64,000 nucleotides of DNA from Bacteroidetes bacterium UBA7662 (lineage in GTDB: Bacteria > Bacteroidota > Bacteroidia > UBA7662): positions 125,197 through 189,196 of the forward strand of contig DLHS01000015.1 in NCBI GenBank assembly GCA_002483345.1, in the 5' to 3' direction. The notes under the pieces were generated by a model, which did no database searches, was not told the DNA's origin, and saw only the letters and a list, made by a program, of their open reading frames with translations. Both the position numbers and the translations under genes were made by a program. Position 1 is the first letter of the stretch, and each line of letters begins with the position of its first letter. Positions 1 to 8,545 of the stretch are shown one piece after another.

Positions 1-60
1 TGCTGAAACCAAAGCAGGAGAAAGCAGCAGCAAAAAAAGAAAGTGGCAAACATTTTTCAT
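1..60 (-). CDS. N-terminus of an exported protein (partial, runs off left edge)
   Basis: Read on the minus strand, an ATG at 60-58 opens a frame that stays open to the window edge. Its 20 residues are MKNVCHFLFLLLLSPALVSA: a Lys near the start, a Leu/Phe-rich hydrophobic core and an A-x-x-S-A end that looks like a Sec signal-peptidase I site. The rest of the protein is outside the window, so no function can be given. The thiolase terminator at 300-333 separates it from the next gene upstream, so it is probably a separate transcription unit. I saw no TAnnTTTG box in front of it. Confidence 0.6.
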   Translation of the reverse strand, partial: MKNVCHFLFLLLLSPALVSA

Positions 61-299
61 GATAAATCAAATTGGAGGTCTAATATCGTGAATTGTCTTT
101 CACACAGGGTAGTTTCTGCGGGATAGTACTTTCGGATTACTTTGTACCTGTCCAGGTAATACCCATAAGCGGCTTTAGTGGATTCCAGATTTCAGCTTCC
201 AAATTGTTTTTAGAACGTATTCCAGAACGCTTAAGCTTTCATGAAGTTCTTAAAGTCAAGAATATCCGAAGCTCCCGAAATAATCTGGAATCTGGAATT
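61..299. other. Non-coding gap with an 11-bp inverted repeat
   Basis: This stretch lies between the left-edge minus-strand gene and the terminator of the thiolase gene. I see no credible gene in it. It holds a perfect 11-bp inverted repeat, GATTCCAGATT at 181-191 against AATCTGGAATC at 282-292, with about 90 bases between the arms. Related fragments (TTCCAGA, TCTGGAA) recur nearby. No promoter box was recognised. Confidence 0.5.
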
Positions 300-333
300 A
301 AAAAGGCCTCTCCGAATCCGGAAAGGCCTTTTT
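300..333 (-). terminator. Intrinsic terminator of the thiolase gene
   Basis: The arms AAAAAGGCCT and AGGCCTTTTT flank a short GC-rich loop, giving a hairpin with a T-run on both strands. On the minus strand it lies 25 bases after the thiolase stop codon. Confidence 0.8.
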
Positions 334-358
334 GCATAAAATATGGGGCGGAGAATAC

Positions 359-1537
359 TTACATTTTCTCAATCACTATAGCGCTTGCACCGCCGCCACC
401 GTTGCAGATACCGGCTACCCCGATTTTGCCGCCCTCCTGGTGCAATACACTGGTCAGGGTTGCAACAATCCGGGCTCCTGAGCTGCCAATCGGATGTCCA
501 ATGGATACACCGCCGCCATAAACATTTACCTTTTCAGGATCAAGTTTCAGTAGATTATTGTTAGCGACACATACCACCGCGAAAGCTTCGTTGATTTCAT
601 AGAAATCTACTTTATCGGCGCTGATACCTGCCCGGTTTAATGCCAGTGGAATGGCTTTGGCAGGGGTGGTGGTAAACCATTCCGGCGCCTGCTGCGCATC
701 GGCATAACCCAGGATGCGGGCAATGGGTTTGATGCCCAGAGCGTCGGCTTTTTCCTTGCTCATCAGGATGACAGCTGAAGCGCCATCGTTGAGGTTGGAG
801 GCATTGGCAGCGGTAACCGTACCATCTTTCACGAATACCGGCTTGAGGGCCGCCATTTTTTCGAAGTTTACTTTTTTGTAGTCCTCATCTTCGCGAACGA
901 TGACCGGGTCTTTGCCTCTTACCGGGATTTCTACGGCTGCAATTTCTTTATCAAATTTACCTGCGGCCCAGGCTGCGGCTGCACGCTTGTAGGAAGCAAT
1001 GGCGTAGTTGTCCTGTTCTTCCCGGCTGATATTCATTTCTGAGGCGCAAAGCTCGGCAGCATTGCCCATGTGATAGTCTTTGTACACATCCCACAAACCA
1101 TCGCGTATGATACCGTCTATGACCTGTCCGTGACCTAATTTGGCACCATTGCGGTTGTTCGGGAGATAGTAGGGTACATTGCTCATGCTCTCCATGCCAC
1201 CGGCTACCACAATATCGTTCTGACCCAGCTGAATGCTCTGCGCACCCAGTATAATGGCCTTCATGCCAGAGGCACATACTTTGTTGACGGTGGTGGTAGG
1301 TGTGTCGTTGCTGATACCTGCTCCGATGCTGGCCTGGGTGGCAGGTGCCTGACCCACATTGGCACTGATCACGTTGCCCATGAATACTTCATCAACGGTA
1401 GTTGGGTCGAGTTTGATTTTCTCCATCGCCGTACGGATGACAAGACTGCCAAGTTCAGTGGCTTGTTTGGCTGCAAGCGCTCCATTGAAGCTGCCAATGG
1501 GGGTTCGGGCGACGGAAACAATATAGACTTCTTTCAT
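359..1537 (-). CDS. Acetyl-CoA C-acetyltransferase (thiolase)
   Basis: A 392-residue thiolase of normal family length, expected to condense two acetyl-CoA into acetoacetyl-CoA or to run the reverse cleavage in the cytoplasm. The nucleophilic Cys88 is in VNKVCASG, the catalytic His348 in GHPIG and the second Cys378 in CNGGGGASA. These positions nearly coincide with the textbook residues of biosynthetic thiolases (Cys89/His348/Cys378). I chose the ATG at 1537 because the protein then begins MKEVYIVSVARTPIG like its homologues. The frame is open up to a TTG at 1579, but that codon lies inside the predicted -7 box. It is monocistronic, divergent from the HD-domain gene, and closed by the hairpin at 300-333. 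Whether it acts in fatty-acid breakdown, ketone metabolism or polymer synthesis cannot be told here. Confidence 0.95.
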   Translation of the reverse strand: MKEVYIVSVARTPIGSFNGALAAKQATELGSLVIRTAMEKIKLDPTTVDEVFMGNVISANVGQAPATQASIGAGISNDTPTTTVNKVCASGMKAIILGAQSIQLGQNDIVVAGGMESMSNVPYYLPNNRNGAKLGHGQVIDGIIRDGLWDVYKDYHMGNAAELCASEMNISREEQDNYAIASYKRAAAAWAAGKFDKEIAAVEIPVRGKDPVIVREDEDYKKVNFEKMAALKPVFVKDGTVTAANASNLNDGASAVILMSKEKADALGIKPIARILGYADAQQAPEWFTTTPAKAIPLALNRAGISADKVDFYEINEAFAVVCVANNNLLKLDPEKVNVYGGGVSIGHPIGSSGARIVATLTSVLHQEGGKIGVAGICNGGGGASAIVIEKM

Positions 1538-1576
1538 GCGGGAAGTTATTTTAGCAAAAGGGGTTATTTTGTGCTT

Positions 1577-1584
1577 CAAAGTTA
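1577..1584 (-). promoter_or_regulatory. Predicted -7 promoter box for the thiolase gene
   Basis: The minus strand reads TAACTTTG, an exact match to the Bacteroidota -7 consensus TAnnTTTG, about 40 nt before the chosen ATG. No convincing -33 TTTG was found. A near match for the opposite strand (TTATTTTG at 1564-1571) would serve the divergent HD-domain gene. Confidence 0.5.
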
Positions 1585-1626
1585 GGGTTTATTTTTAGCC
1601 CTGCACCGATCATAACCCTACCTGCC

Positions 1627-3669
1627 GTGCCCAAAGCCACCCGACTTCAGTCGTTTGTCAGCTACCTGCGTTTCCATTTTAACGACCTGCTGCGTTTTGC
1701 CCTGATATTGCTGGCGGTTCTTGCCATGACCTGGCTTTTGCCTAAAAAGTTGTTTTTTCAGTTCGAATACGAACTTAACAAACCTTGGGTATACCGCGAC
1801 CTGATAGCACCTTTTGATTTTCCGGTTTATAAAACCCAGGAACAACTGCAGAGCGATGAACAAAAAGTGCTGTCCGACCATGCACCTTATTTCAGGCTTG
1901 ACGAGACTTCAGGGGAGCAGGTGTTGACGGCATTGCAGGTGTTTGCAGGCCAGTATCCTGATTCAGCTCTGCGTTATCAGACGCTCGCCTCAGGCATACG
2001 CCAGATTTATGCCGACGGATTGGTAGCACCGGTAGACCTGGATATGGGCAGTTATATATTTTTGCTGGACAGTGGAAATAAACTAAGTAAACGAAGTACA
2101 GACCGGCTTTTTACGCTTAATGGGGCAGTAAATCTGTTGCGTGAACTTTGGCCTGCCGATCCACCTGAAGTAGAGAGCTTGGTTGATTTTGCGGAAGAAA
2201 ACCTGGTCTATAACCTTCGGTATGATGAAGTGCTTACTCAAAAAGTGAAAGACCAGTTGCTGGGTGAAATCAGTGAAACCCTTGGGATGGTGCAGGAGGG
2301 GGAATTAATCATAGGGAAAGGCGCCTTGGTAAATCCTGATGTTTTTCGAAAAATCCGCTCGCTGGAAAAGGAATACGGAACCGGTGAAATTACCCGGACC
2401 CAGGTGTGGCTGGCGACAGGAGGACAGTTCATGATTGTGGTGCTCATTACCCTGATCCTTGTCTTTTACCTGTACTTTTTCAGACAGGAGCTCTTTTATG
2501 ACAACCGCCGGCTGCTTGTTTTGTTGCTGAATCTGGTTGGCATAGTTGCACTCTACAGTTTTTCTGTCCGACAGGGGATTTCAAGTATATATCTGATACC
2601 TTTTTGCATACTCCCCATCATTACAAGGGCACTTTTTGATGCCTGGGTGGCTATGATGACGCTGGTAGTGGCAGCGCTTTTGTGTTCGTTTTATTCGGGT
2701 TATGCCTCTGAGTTTCTGGTATTGCAACTGACTGCCGGCATGGCGGCCATCTTCAGTCTGATCAGCATCCGGCGCAGATCACAGTTTTTTATCACAACCG
2801 GGCTGATCTTTGGCGTTTACGCTTTGGGGTATACAGCCTATACCCTTATCAGCAAGGGCGATTATAGTGAGCTGATACCCCTCTATTACGGCTATTTTGG
2901 TGTAAATGCCTTGTTGACACTCATTGCCTCTCCCTTGTTGTTTGGTTATGAGAAAATTTTCGGTTTTGTGTCGGATGTTACCCTGATGGAGCTGAGCGAT
3001 ACCAACAGTCCCTTGTTACGGGAGCTTAGTTTCAAAGCACCGGGGACCTTCCAGCACAGTCTGCAGGTTTCTAACCTGGCGGAAGCGGCCATTTATGAAA
3101 TTGGCGGTAATCCGCTATTGGTCAGGGTAGGTGCTTTGTATCACGACATAGGTAAGATGAACAACCCCATGTATTTCATCGAAAACCAGGCTGGCCTGAA
3201 TCCGCATGATGATTTACCATTTGAGGACAGTGCCCAAATCATTGTAGGCCATGTGCTGGATGGCATAGAAATGGCCAAGAAGCACAAACTGCCGAACGTT
3301 ATCATCGATTTCATCCGTACACACCACGGTGACCAGCGGGTAGAGTATTTTTATCAGTCATTTCTAAAAAACTACCCACATCAAGCCGTAGATGAGACCA
3401 AGTTCCGTTATCCGGGGCCCAAGCCATTCAGCAAAGAAACGGCCGTATTGATGATGGCTGATTCTGTGGAAGCCTCGAGCCGCAGCTTAAAAGAACATAC
3501 AGAAGAAAGTATCTCAGGACTGGTAGAAAATATCATTGATAAGCAGATAAACAACGACCAGTTCATCAATGCCAACATTACACTGAGGGACATCAGCAAA
3601 ATCAAGAAGTTGTATAAGAAGATGTTGGGCAGCATATACCATGTACGGATTGCCTATCCGAAATCTTAG
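1627..3669 (+). CDS. pgpH: 7TM-HD family phosphohydrolase (PgpH-type cyclic-di-AMP phosphodiesterase)
   Basis: A 680-residue membrane protein. An N-terminal membrane segment (about residues 20-40) is followed by an extracytoplasmic 7TMR-HDED-like region, a block of about seven membrane helices (about 260-460) and a C-terminal cytoplasmic HD domain. The HD signature is H506-D507-I-G-K, and a later RTHHGDQ is typical of the HDIG class. In Listeria PgpH this architecture hydrolyses cyclic di-AMP; applying that here is family-based inference. The start is the GTG at 1627, because no in-frame ATG lies upstream and the next Met would cut into the first membrane helix. It is transcribed away from the thiolase gene and shares an 89-bp intergenic region with it. 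Confidence 0.88.
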   Translation: MPKATRLQSFVSYLRFHFNDLLRFALILLAVLAMTWLLPKKLFFQFEYELNKPWVYRDLIAPFDFPVYKTQEQLQSDEQKVLSDHAPYFRLDETSGEQVLTALQVFAGQYPDSALRYQTLASGIRQIYADGLVAPVDLDMGSYIFLLDSGNKLSKRSTDRLFTLNGAVNLLRELWPADPPEVESLVDFAEENLVYNLRYDEVLTQKVKDQLLGEISETLGMVQEGELIIGKGALVNPDVFRKIRSLEKEYGTGEITRTQVWLATGGQFMIVVLITLILVFYLYFFRQELFYDNRRLLVLLLNLVGIVALYSFSVRQGISSIYLIPFCILPIITRALFDAWVAMMTLVVAALLCSFYSGYASEFLVLQLTAGMAAIFSLISIRRRSQFFITTGLIFGVYALGYTAYTLISKGDYSELIPLYYGYFGVNALLTLIASPLLFGYEKIFGFVSDVTLMELSDTNSPLLRELSFKAPGTFQHSLQVSNLAEAAIYEIGGNPLLVRVGALYHDIGKMNNPMYFIENQAGLNPHDDLPFEDSAQIIVGHVLDGIEMAKKHKLPNVIIDFIRTHHGDQRVEYFYQSFLKNYPHQAVDETKFRYPGPKPFSKETAVLMMADSVEASSRSLKEHTEESISGLVENIIDKQINNDQFINANITLRDISKIKKLYKKMLGSIYHVRIAYPKS

Positions 3670-3702
3670 CCGGCGTTTCGTACATAGTACCTCAAGAAAA
3701 GA

Positions 3703-3723
3703 TTTGCACACCGCTGGTGCAAA
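3703..3723 (+). other. Hairpin between pgpH and phoH2
   Basis: TTTGCAC at 3703-3709 and GTGCAAA at 3717-3723 form a perfect 7-bp stem with a 7-nt loop. It sits 34 bases after the pgpH stop and is not followed by a T-run, so it is a weak terminator candidate or an mRNA 3' stabiliser. A promoter-like CTATTTTG lies just before the next gene. Confidence 0.35.
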
Positions 3724-3788
3724 ATTGGGTCTTGGCTTTCCGGCCTTAGTTACGCTATTTTGATTTCAACAATTGAATCTGTTGCCAA

Positions 3789-5126
3789 ATGGCTAAAAAG
3801 CTGAAAAAAGAAAAAAAAATATTCGTGCTTGATACCTCTGTATTGTTGCACGATCACAACGCGGTGAACAATTTTGAGGAGCATGATGTCGCTATACCGA
3901 TAACTGTTCTGGAGGAGCTGGACCGTTTCAAAAAGGGCAACGACAGTCTCAATTTTGAGGCGAGGGAGTTTATCCGTTTTCTGGACAAACTTTCTCAGGA
4001 GCAGATGCTCATGGACTGGATACCGTTGGAGGGGATAGGTAAAGGAAATTTCTGTGTAGAGATGAAGGAACGTTCGGCCATGAATGCCAACGACATCTTC
4101 GGTGAAAAAAAGGATGACCACCGCATTCTGAACACCGCGTTGTATCTCCAGGATCAGAATACTGATAAAAAAGTGGTGCTTGTTTCGAAGGATGTTAACC
4201 TCCGGCTGAAAGCCAAAGCCCTGGGGCTTGCGGCAGAAGATTACCGTTTTGGCAAAGTCAAAAATCTGGACGATCTCTATACCGGAAAAACAGTTGTAAC
4301 CGGCATCAGCCATGAAACCATTGACCGTTTTTATCAGGATGGTTTCTGTTTGCCCGAAGATGTGGGTTTGGTAGATGCCATTCCGAATCACTACTATATC
4401 CTGCGTAACGGCAAGGATTCTGTAATGGCGTATTACAATTCGTTTGATGGTCGTCTGGAGAAAGTGGAAAAGCGCCTGGCGTATGGCATTAAACCACGCA
4501 ATGCCGAACAAACATTCGCCTTGCATGCCGTGATGTCGGAGCGCATCAAACTGGTCACGATTCAAGGCACGGCAGGTACCGGTAAAACCCTGCTGGCACT
4601 GGCAGGTGCGCTGGAACAGAAGCGTTTATTCAAACAACTGTATGTTGCCCGCCCGATTGTACCACTCAGCAACAAGGATATTGGGTTTTTGCCCGGAGAT
4701 ATCAAGTCAAAGCTGAACCCTTACATGGAACCGCTTTGGGATAATTTGAAATTTATCCAGAACCAGTTCAGTGAATCTGACAAGGACTTCCAGAAAATCA
4801 ATGAAATGGTTCAGCAGGAAAAACTCAACATAACCCCGCTTGCCTACATCCGGGGAAGGAGCTTTTCTAATATCTGCTTTATAGTGGATGAAGCCCAGAA
4901 CCTGACCCCCCATGAGGTAAAAACCATCATTACCAGGGCAGGAGAAGGCACCAAAATCATCTTCACCGGCGATGTCCGGCAAATTGATACGCCTTATCTC
5001 GATGCTCAATCGAATGGATTATCCTACATCATCGACCGCCTGAAGGGGCAGCCGCTGTTTGCCCACATTACCCTTGAAAAAGGAGAACGTTCGGAACTGG
5101 CCAACATAGCCAACGAACTGCTCTGA
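3789..5126 (+). CDS. phoH2: PIN-PhoH fusion protein (PhoH2-type RNase/ATPase)
   Basis: A 445-residue fusion. Residues about 10-150 form a PIN nuclease domain with the expected acidic residues: D15 in LDTSVLL, E42/E43 in VLEELDRF, D109/D110 and D135. Residues about 235-445 form the PhoH P-loop ATPase, with Walker A GTAGTGKT at 260-267 and Walker B FIVDEAQN around 364-371. Characterised PhoH2 proteins unwind and cleave RNA using ATP. The B. subtilis relative is YlaK. The protein is soluble, with no signal peptide, and opens with a Lys-rich MAKKLKKEKK. The stop is only 2 bp from the convergent plug gene, so the transcripts must overlap or share an end. Confidence 0.93.
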   Translation: MAKKLKKEKKIFVLDTSVLLHDHNAVNNFEEHDVAIPITVLEELDRFKKGNDSLNFEAREFIRFLDKLSQEQMLMDWIPLEGIGKGNFCVEMKERSAMNANDIFGEKKDDHRILNTALYLQDQNTDKKVVLVSKDVNLRLKAKALGLAAEDYRFGKVKNLDDLYTGKTVVTGISHETIDRFYQDGFCLPEDVGLVDAIPNHYYILRNGKDSVMAYYNSFDGRLEKVEKRLAYGIKPRNAEQTFALHAVMSERIKLVTIQGTAGTGKTLLALAGALEQKRLFKQLYVARPIVPLSNKDIGFLPGDIKSKLNPYMEPLWDNLKFIQNQFSESDKDFQKINEMVQQEKLNITPLAYIRGRSFSNICFIVDEAQNLTPHEVKTIITRAGEGTKIIFTGDVRQIDTPYLDAQSNGLSYIIDRLKGQPLFAHITLEKGERSELANIANELL

Positions 5127-5128
5127 GC

Positions 5129-6424
5129 CTAACGACCGAGCCGGTTGAGTGAGTTTACCTTGGTGTAGGCCACCAGCCGGTCGTATTTGGTACTTGTTGG
5201 AGGGTTGTGGTAAACGAAAATTTCATAATCGCTCTCACTTTCTTCATAGGAACCTTCAAACCAGTTGTCATCCACCAATCTGGCATCATCACGTTTGAAT
5301 CCGTAGATGTAATCGTAAAAACCCTGTTTCAGGTAAAATTCCTTCTCGTAAAAACCAGTATCGTAATTGTAATACATTTCAGTATCGGTATTCGATTTCC
5401 AGTCTCCGAAAGAGCCCAGTACATATATTTTTCCCCCGTTCAAAGGTCCGCCATCACTGGCTAAACGGAATTTGACGGTGATATAATCACCATCCGTCGC
5501 GCCATCTCTGCCTTCCATATTCTGGATGAGATAGCGACCGTTCAAATCTTCAAAAAAGAGATACCTGCGGCTTGATCGACTTTCATCTATCCGCATTTCT
5601 ACAAAATTGCCTTTATCGGTGACTTCCATACCAGCCACCCCATCTCCCCGAAAACGCAGACTGCGCAAATCTACTTTGCGGAATTCATTGCCTGCTTTAA
5701 AAACGTTTCTGTCGGCATAATCGTAACTCAGCATATTGTCACGGATAAAGAGCGGCAACAAACCGGCTACTTCTTTATCCCAACGTCCGTTCTGACGGAT
5801 AACAACCTTGACCTCTTCAAATGGATTAAAGACCCGGATACCGTTGGTGTTAATGTCAAAATCAATTTCATGAGAGGTGTAGATTTCACTGGGCTTGCTG
5901 GCACGCTTCAGGTATGGGACAACGGTAAAACTGCTTTGCAAAACAAAAAAACGACGTGTCAGAATAGGTTTTTGCTTGTCAAAATTGCTGTACACATACA
6001 AAATGTAATTGCCCGACACCTTAAACTGCATATTGGCATTGGGTATCTGCAGTTGGTAATGCGTGTATTTCTGAAGCGTGTTGATGCTGGGTGTGTTGGT
6101 CACTACCTGGTCCTCAAAATAGCCTTCCAGGTATTGATTCTGGAAGAGGTTGGAGGGTGTCCAGTCGGCATTACAATGAATCACTGTGTAGTTATATGCT
6201 TCAAATCCGCCCTTTAAATCATCAAAATGAAGTTCAAGGAGATCCTGGTTACTTCCAAGCGTATAGATAGGGTTTGAAAAAGGTTTCCCCTGAACCAGTA
6301 TCTGTATAGTTCGTACATGATCCACATACACCTGATCCTCAAACCGTATGTTGTCGTATTCGGTGGCTTTGACTGGAAATACCAGCCAAAGGAGCAGGGC
6401 AAGGGTAACGGACAATTTCTTCAT
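5129..6424 (-). CDS. Type IX secretion plug protein (DUF5103)
   Basis: A 431-residue exported protein with a Sec signal peptide (MKKLSVTLALLLWLVFPVKA). The body is of the DUF5103 type: an N-terminal beta-rich domain with YNYTVIHCNADWTPS and NPIYTLGSNQDLL, then a C-terminal domain with GKIYVLGSFGDW resembling carbohydrate-binding early-set folds. In Flavobacterium the family member closes the periplasmic side of the SprA translocon when no PorV-cargo complex is present. Its presence implies that the organism runs T9SS, which fits the sorted cargo at 53423. Its ATG directly follows the stop of the ABC-F gene with no spacing, so the two are very likely co-transcribed and translationally coupled. 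Confidence 0.88.
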   Translation of the reverse strand: MKKLSVTLALLLWLVFPVKATEYDNIRFEDQVYVDHVRTIQILVQGKPFSNPIYTLGSNQDLLELHFDDLKGGFEAYNYTVIHCNADWTPSNLFQNQYLEGYFEDQVVTNTPSINTLQKYTHYQLQIPNANMQFKVSGNYILYVYSNFDKQKPILTRRFFVLQSSFTVVPYLKRASKPSEIYTSHEIDFDINTNGIRVFNPFEEVKVVIRQNGRWDKEVAGLLPLFIRDNMLSYDYADRNVFKAGNEFRKVDLRSLRFRGDGVAGMEVTDKGNFVEMRIDESRSSRRYLFFEDLNGRYLIQNMEGRDGATDGDYITVKFRLASDGGPLNGGKIYVLGSFGDWKSNTDTEMYYNYDTGFYEKEFYLKQGFYDYIYGFKRDDARLVDDNWFEGSYEESESDYEIFVYHNPPTSTKYDRLVAYTKVNSLNRLGR

Positions 6425-8371
6425 CTAGTGAATTTCTTCAATTTGACTGATTTCTTCAAATAGTCTTTCCCAACTGCTCGTATGTTCATCGAGTTGCTGG
6501 TGCAGGGTGGTAAGTTTTGTCTGTAATTGCTGCAGCCTGCCTGGATTGGCATAAACGTCAGGTTGCCCCATTTCTGATTCCAGTTTTAGTTTTTCTGTTT
6601 TCAGGAGGTCAATCGCTGCATCTTTTTCTTCCAGTTGTTTTTGTAAACGGCTCAGTTGCTTTTTAACCTCCTTGTCAATAGGGGTTCTGGCCTGAGATTC
6701 AGGAATTGGCACGGAAGGAATCACATTTTTGGCTGCCTGCTTTTTTTTGTCAGAACCGCCCTGTTGCTGTTGCAGGAAGAACTCCTCTCCATATTGCTGC
6801 ACAAATTCAGGATAGCCGCCTGGATATACTTTGATGCCGTTGTCGTGGATGTACCACACCTTGTTGGCAATCTGTTCCAGAAAATAACGGTCGTGTGATA
6901 CACAGATAAAACTACCCTCGTAACCTTCCAACGCATCTACCAGCATTTCTACTGAATCCATGTCGAGGTGGTTGGTAGGTTCATCAAGCAAAAGAAAGTT
7001 AGCATCGCTCAGCATCATGCCTGCGAGCGCCACCCTGGCTTTTTCACCACCACTGAGCACTTTTACCTTCTTGAATACATCATCATCGGTGAAAAGAAAA
7101 GAGCCAAGCGTATTCCTCACTTCCTGAACTGTACGGTCGTGAGCGAGGCGTTGTGTTTCTTCCAGCAGTTCGTTTTCGAGTCGCAGAGCTTCCAGCTGAT
7201 GCTGGGCGAAGTACGACATCTTCACATTGTGCCCGGGCTTTCGCTCTCCTTCAAAACTTTCAACACCAGCAATAATCCGGAGGAGGGTTGATTTACCCTT
7301 TCCATTGGGCCCGATAAGGGCAATTTTATCACCCCGCTCAATCAGCGCATGGGCATTGTGCAGGATTTCAATATCAGGATAAGACTTGCTGATGTGCTTA
7401 AGTTCGCACAGAATTTTACCTGGCTGCGTAAGCACCCGTAACCGGATGGTAAGATGTCGGTTGTCGGTTTCTGTAACAGAAATCAGTTCCCTTTTTTCAA
7501 TGAGTTTGATACGTGATTGTACAGCCTTTGCCTTGGAGGCCTTTGAACGGAAACGCTCTACAAACCGCATCTCCTGCCGGAGCTGATTCTGCTGGTTTTT
7601 GAAGGTTTTCATCTCCTGCTCAATCCGCTCTGCTTTCAGTTCTTCATAATTGGTATAGTTGCCTGCATAAGAACGGATTTGCTGCAACTCAACCTCCATA
7701 ATGCGGGTGCAAAGCTGGTCGAGGAAACGTCGGTCGTGTGACACAATGAGCACAGTGCCGGGATAGTTGCGCAGATACCCTTCCAGCCATTGGATAGCCG
7801 GTAAGTCGAGGTGGTTGGTTGGCTCATCCAGCATCAGCAAATCAGGTGCTTCAAGCAAACATTTGGCCAGCATCACCCGCATCCGCCAGCCTCCGGAAAA
7901 TTTTGAATAAGACTTGGTCATATCCGTGGGTCTGAAGCCCAGACCAGCCAGGGTTCTTTGCACCGAGTTTTCGATGTTAAAGGCATCATGGAGTGTCAGG
8001 TATTCCTGTAAGTCGCTGTAAGCGTGCAGCACAGCCTCACTGTGGTCGGTTGCCATAAGTTCCAGCAGCCGGTCATGTTCGTCGCGTTTGGCCAGCAAAT
8101 CACCATAGGCCTGGGCCGCTACATTTACAATGTTGTCATCGGTTTCAAATGACAGCAGATCCTGGTTGAAAAAACTGGTTCGAAGCCCGCGCATTTTCTG
8201 CAAAGCCGCACCAGCCTCGTATTGCCCGTCAAGCAGTCGGAGCAGGGTAGATTTACCCGTTCCGTTACGGCCAATCAGGCCAATCCGCTCGCCCGGATGC
8301 AGGTCGAAAGATACATTGTCGTACAAAATTTGTCCGCCGAATTGGAAGCTCAGCGAGTTTGCTGTAATCAT
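6425..8371 (-). CDS. ABC-F family ribosome-associated ATPase
   Basis: A 648-residue soluble protein with two ABC domains and no membrane segment. The first Walker A is GRNGTGKST (34-42) with signature FSGGWRMR; the second is GPNGKGKST with signature LSGGEKAR. Both Walker B regions continue into LDEPTNHLD. The linker between them is long, charged and Arg/Lys-rich, as in ABC-F proteins that reach the ribosomal P site. The C-terminal 80 residues are a predicted coiled coil of the YheS/Uup kind. Members gate translation or rescue stalled ribosomes, and some protect against antibiotics; which role applies cannot be read here. It is first in a two-gene operon with the T9SS plug gene. Confidence 0.93.
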   Translation of the reverse strand: MITANSLSFQFGGQILYDNVSFDLHPGERIGLIGRNGTGKSTLLRLLDGQYEAGAALQKMRGLRTSFFNQDLLSFETDDNIVNVAAQAYGDLLAKRDEHDRLLELMATDHSEAVLHAYSDLQEYLTLHDAFNIENSVQRTLAGLGFRPTDMTKSYSKFSGGWRMRVMLAKCLLEAPDLLMLDEPTNHLDLPAIQWLEGYLRNYPGTVLIVSHDRRFLDQLCTRIMEVELQQIRSYAGNYTNYEELKAERIEQEMKTFKNQQNQLRQEMRFVERFRSKASKAKAVQSRIKLIEKRELISVTETDNRHLTIRLRVLTQPGKILCELKHISKSYPDIEILHNAHALIERGDKIALIGPNGKGKSTLLRIIAGVESFEGERKPGHNVKMSYFAQHQLEALRLENELLEETQRLAHDRTVQEVRNTLGSFLFTDDDVFKKVKVLSGGEKARVALAGMMLSDANFLLLDEPTNHLDMDSVEMLVDALEGYEGSFICVSHDRYFLEQIANKVWYIHDNGIKVYPGGYPEFVQQYGEEFFLQQQQGGSDKKKQAAKNVIPSVPIPESQARTPIDKEVKKQLSRLQKQLEEKDAAIDLLKTEKLKLESEMGQPDVYANPGRLQQLQTKLTTLHQQLDEHTSSWERLFEEISQIEEIH

Positions 8372-8461
8372 AAATAAGATTTGCGGAGGCGGACAGTTTT
8401 TAGTTGTCAGCCATCTCTTTGAAAAACTTGTCTCCTAACGCCATTTGGTCAAACAAATTTC

Positions 8462-8469
8462 TAACTTTG
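8462..8469 (+). promoter_or_regulatory. Predicted -7 promoter box of the nqr operon
   Basis: TAACTTTG matches TAnnTTTG exactly. The closest TTTG upstream (8444-8447) is only 14 nt away, short for a -33 element. The predicted transcription start falls within the perfect palindrome TTCGAATTCGAA (8473-8484), a possible operator. The 5' leader to nqrA would be about 70 nt. Confidence 0.5.
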
Positions 8470-8545
8470 GCGTTCGAATTCGAAAAGCAATTTTCGGTCT
8501 TTAATCATTAAAAAACGAGAAAAAGTAATTCTTCGTCACATTACT

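Noticed and set aside
93..521. Plus-strand open frame over the thiolase 3' end
   Set aside because: It overlaps the thiolase coding region and its terminator and its product has no recognisable features.
1538..1579. N-terminal extension of the thiolase from a TTG at 1579
   Set aside because: The codon lies inside the predicted -7 box and the added residues are absent from thiolases.
3750..4565. 271-codon minus-strand open frame inside phoH2
   Set aside because: It is fully antisense to the well-supported PIN-PhoH gene and has no family resemblance.
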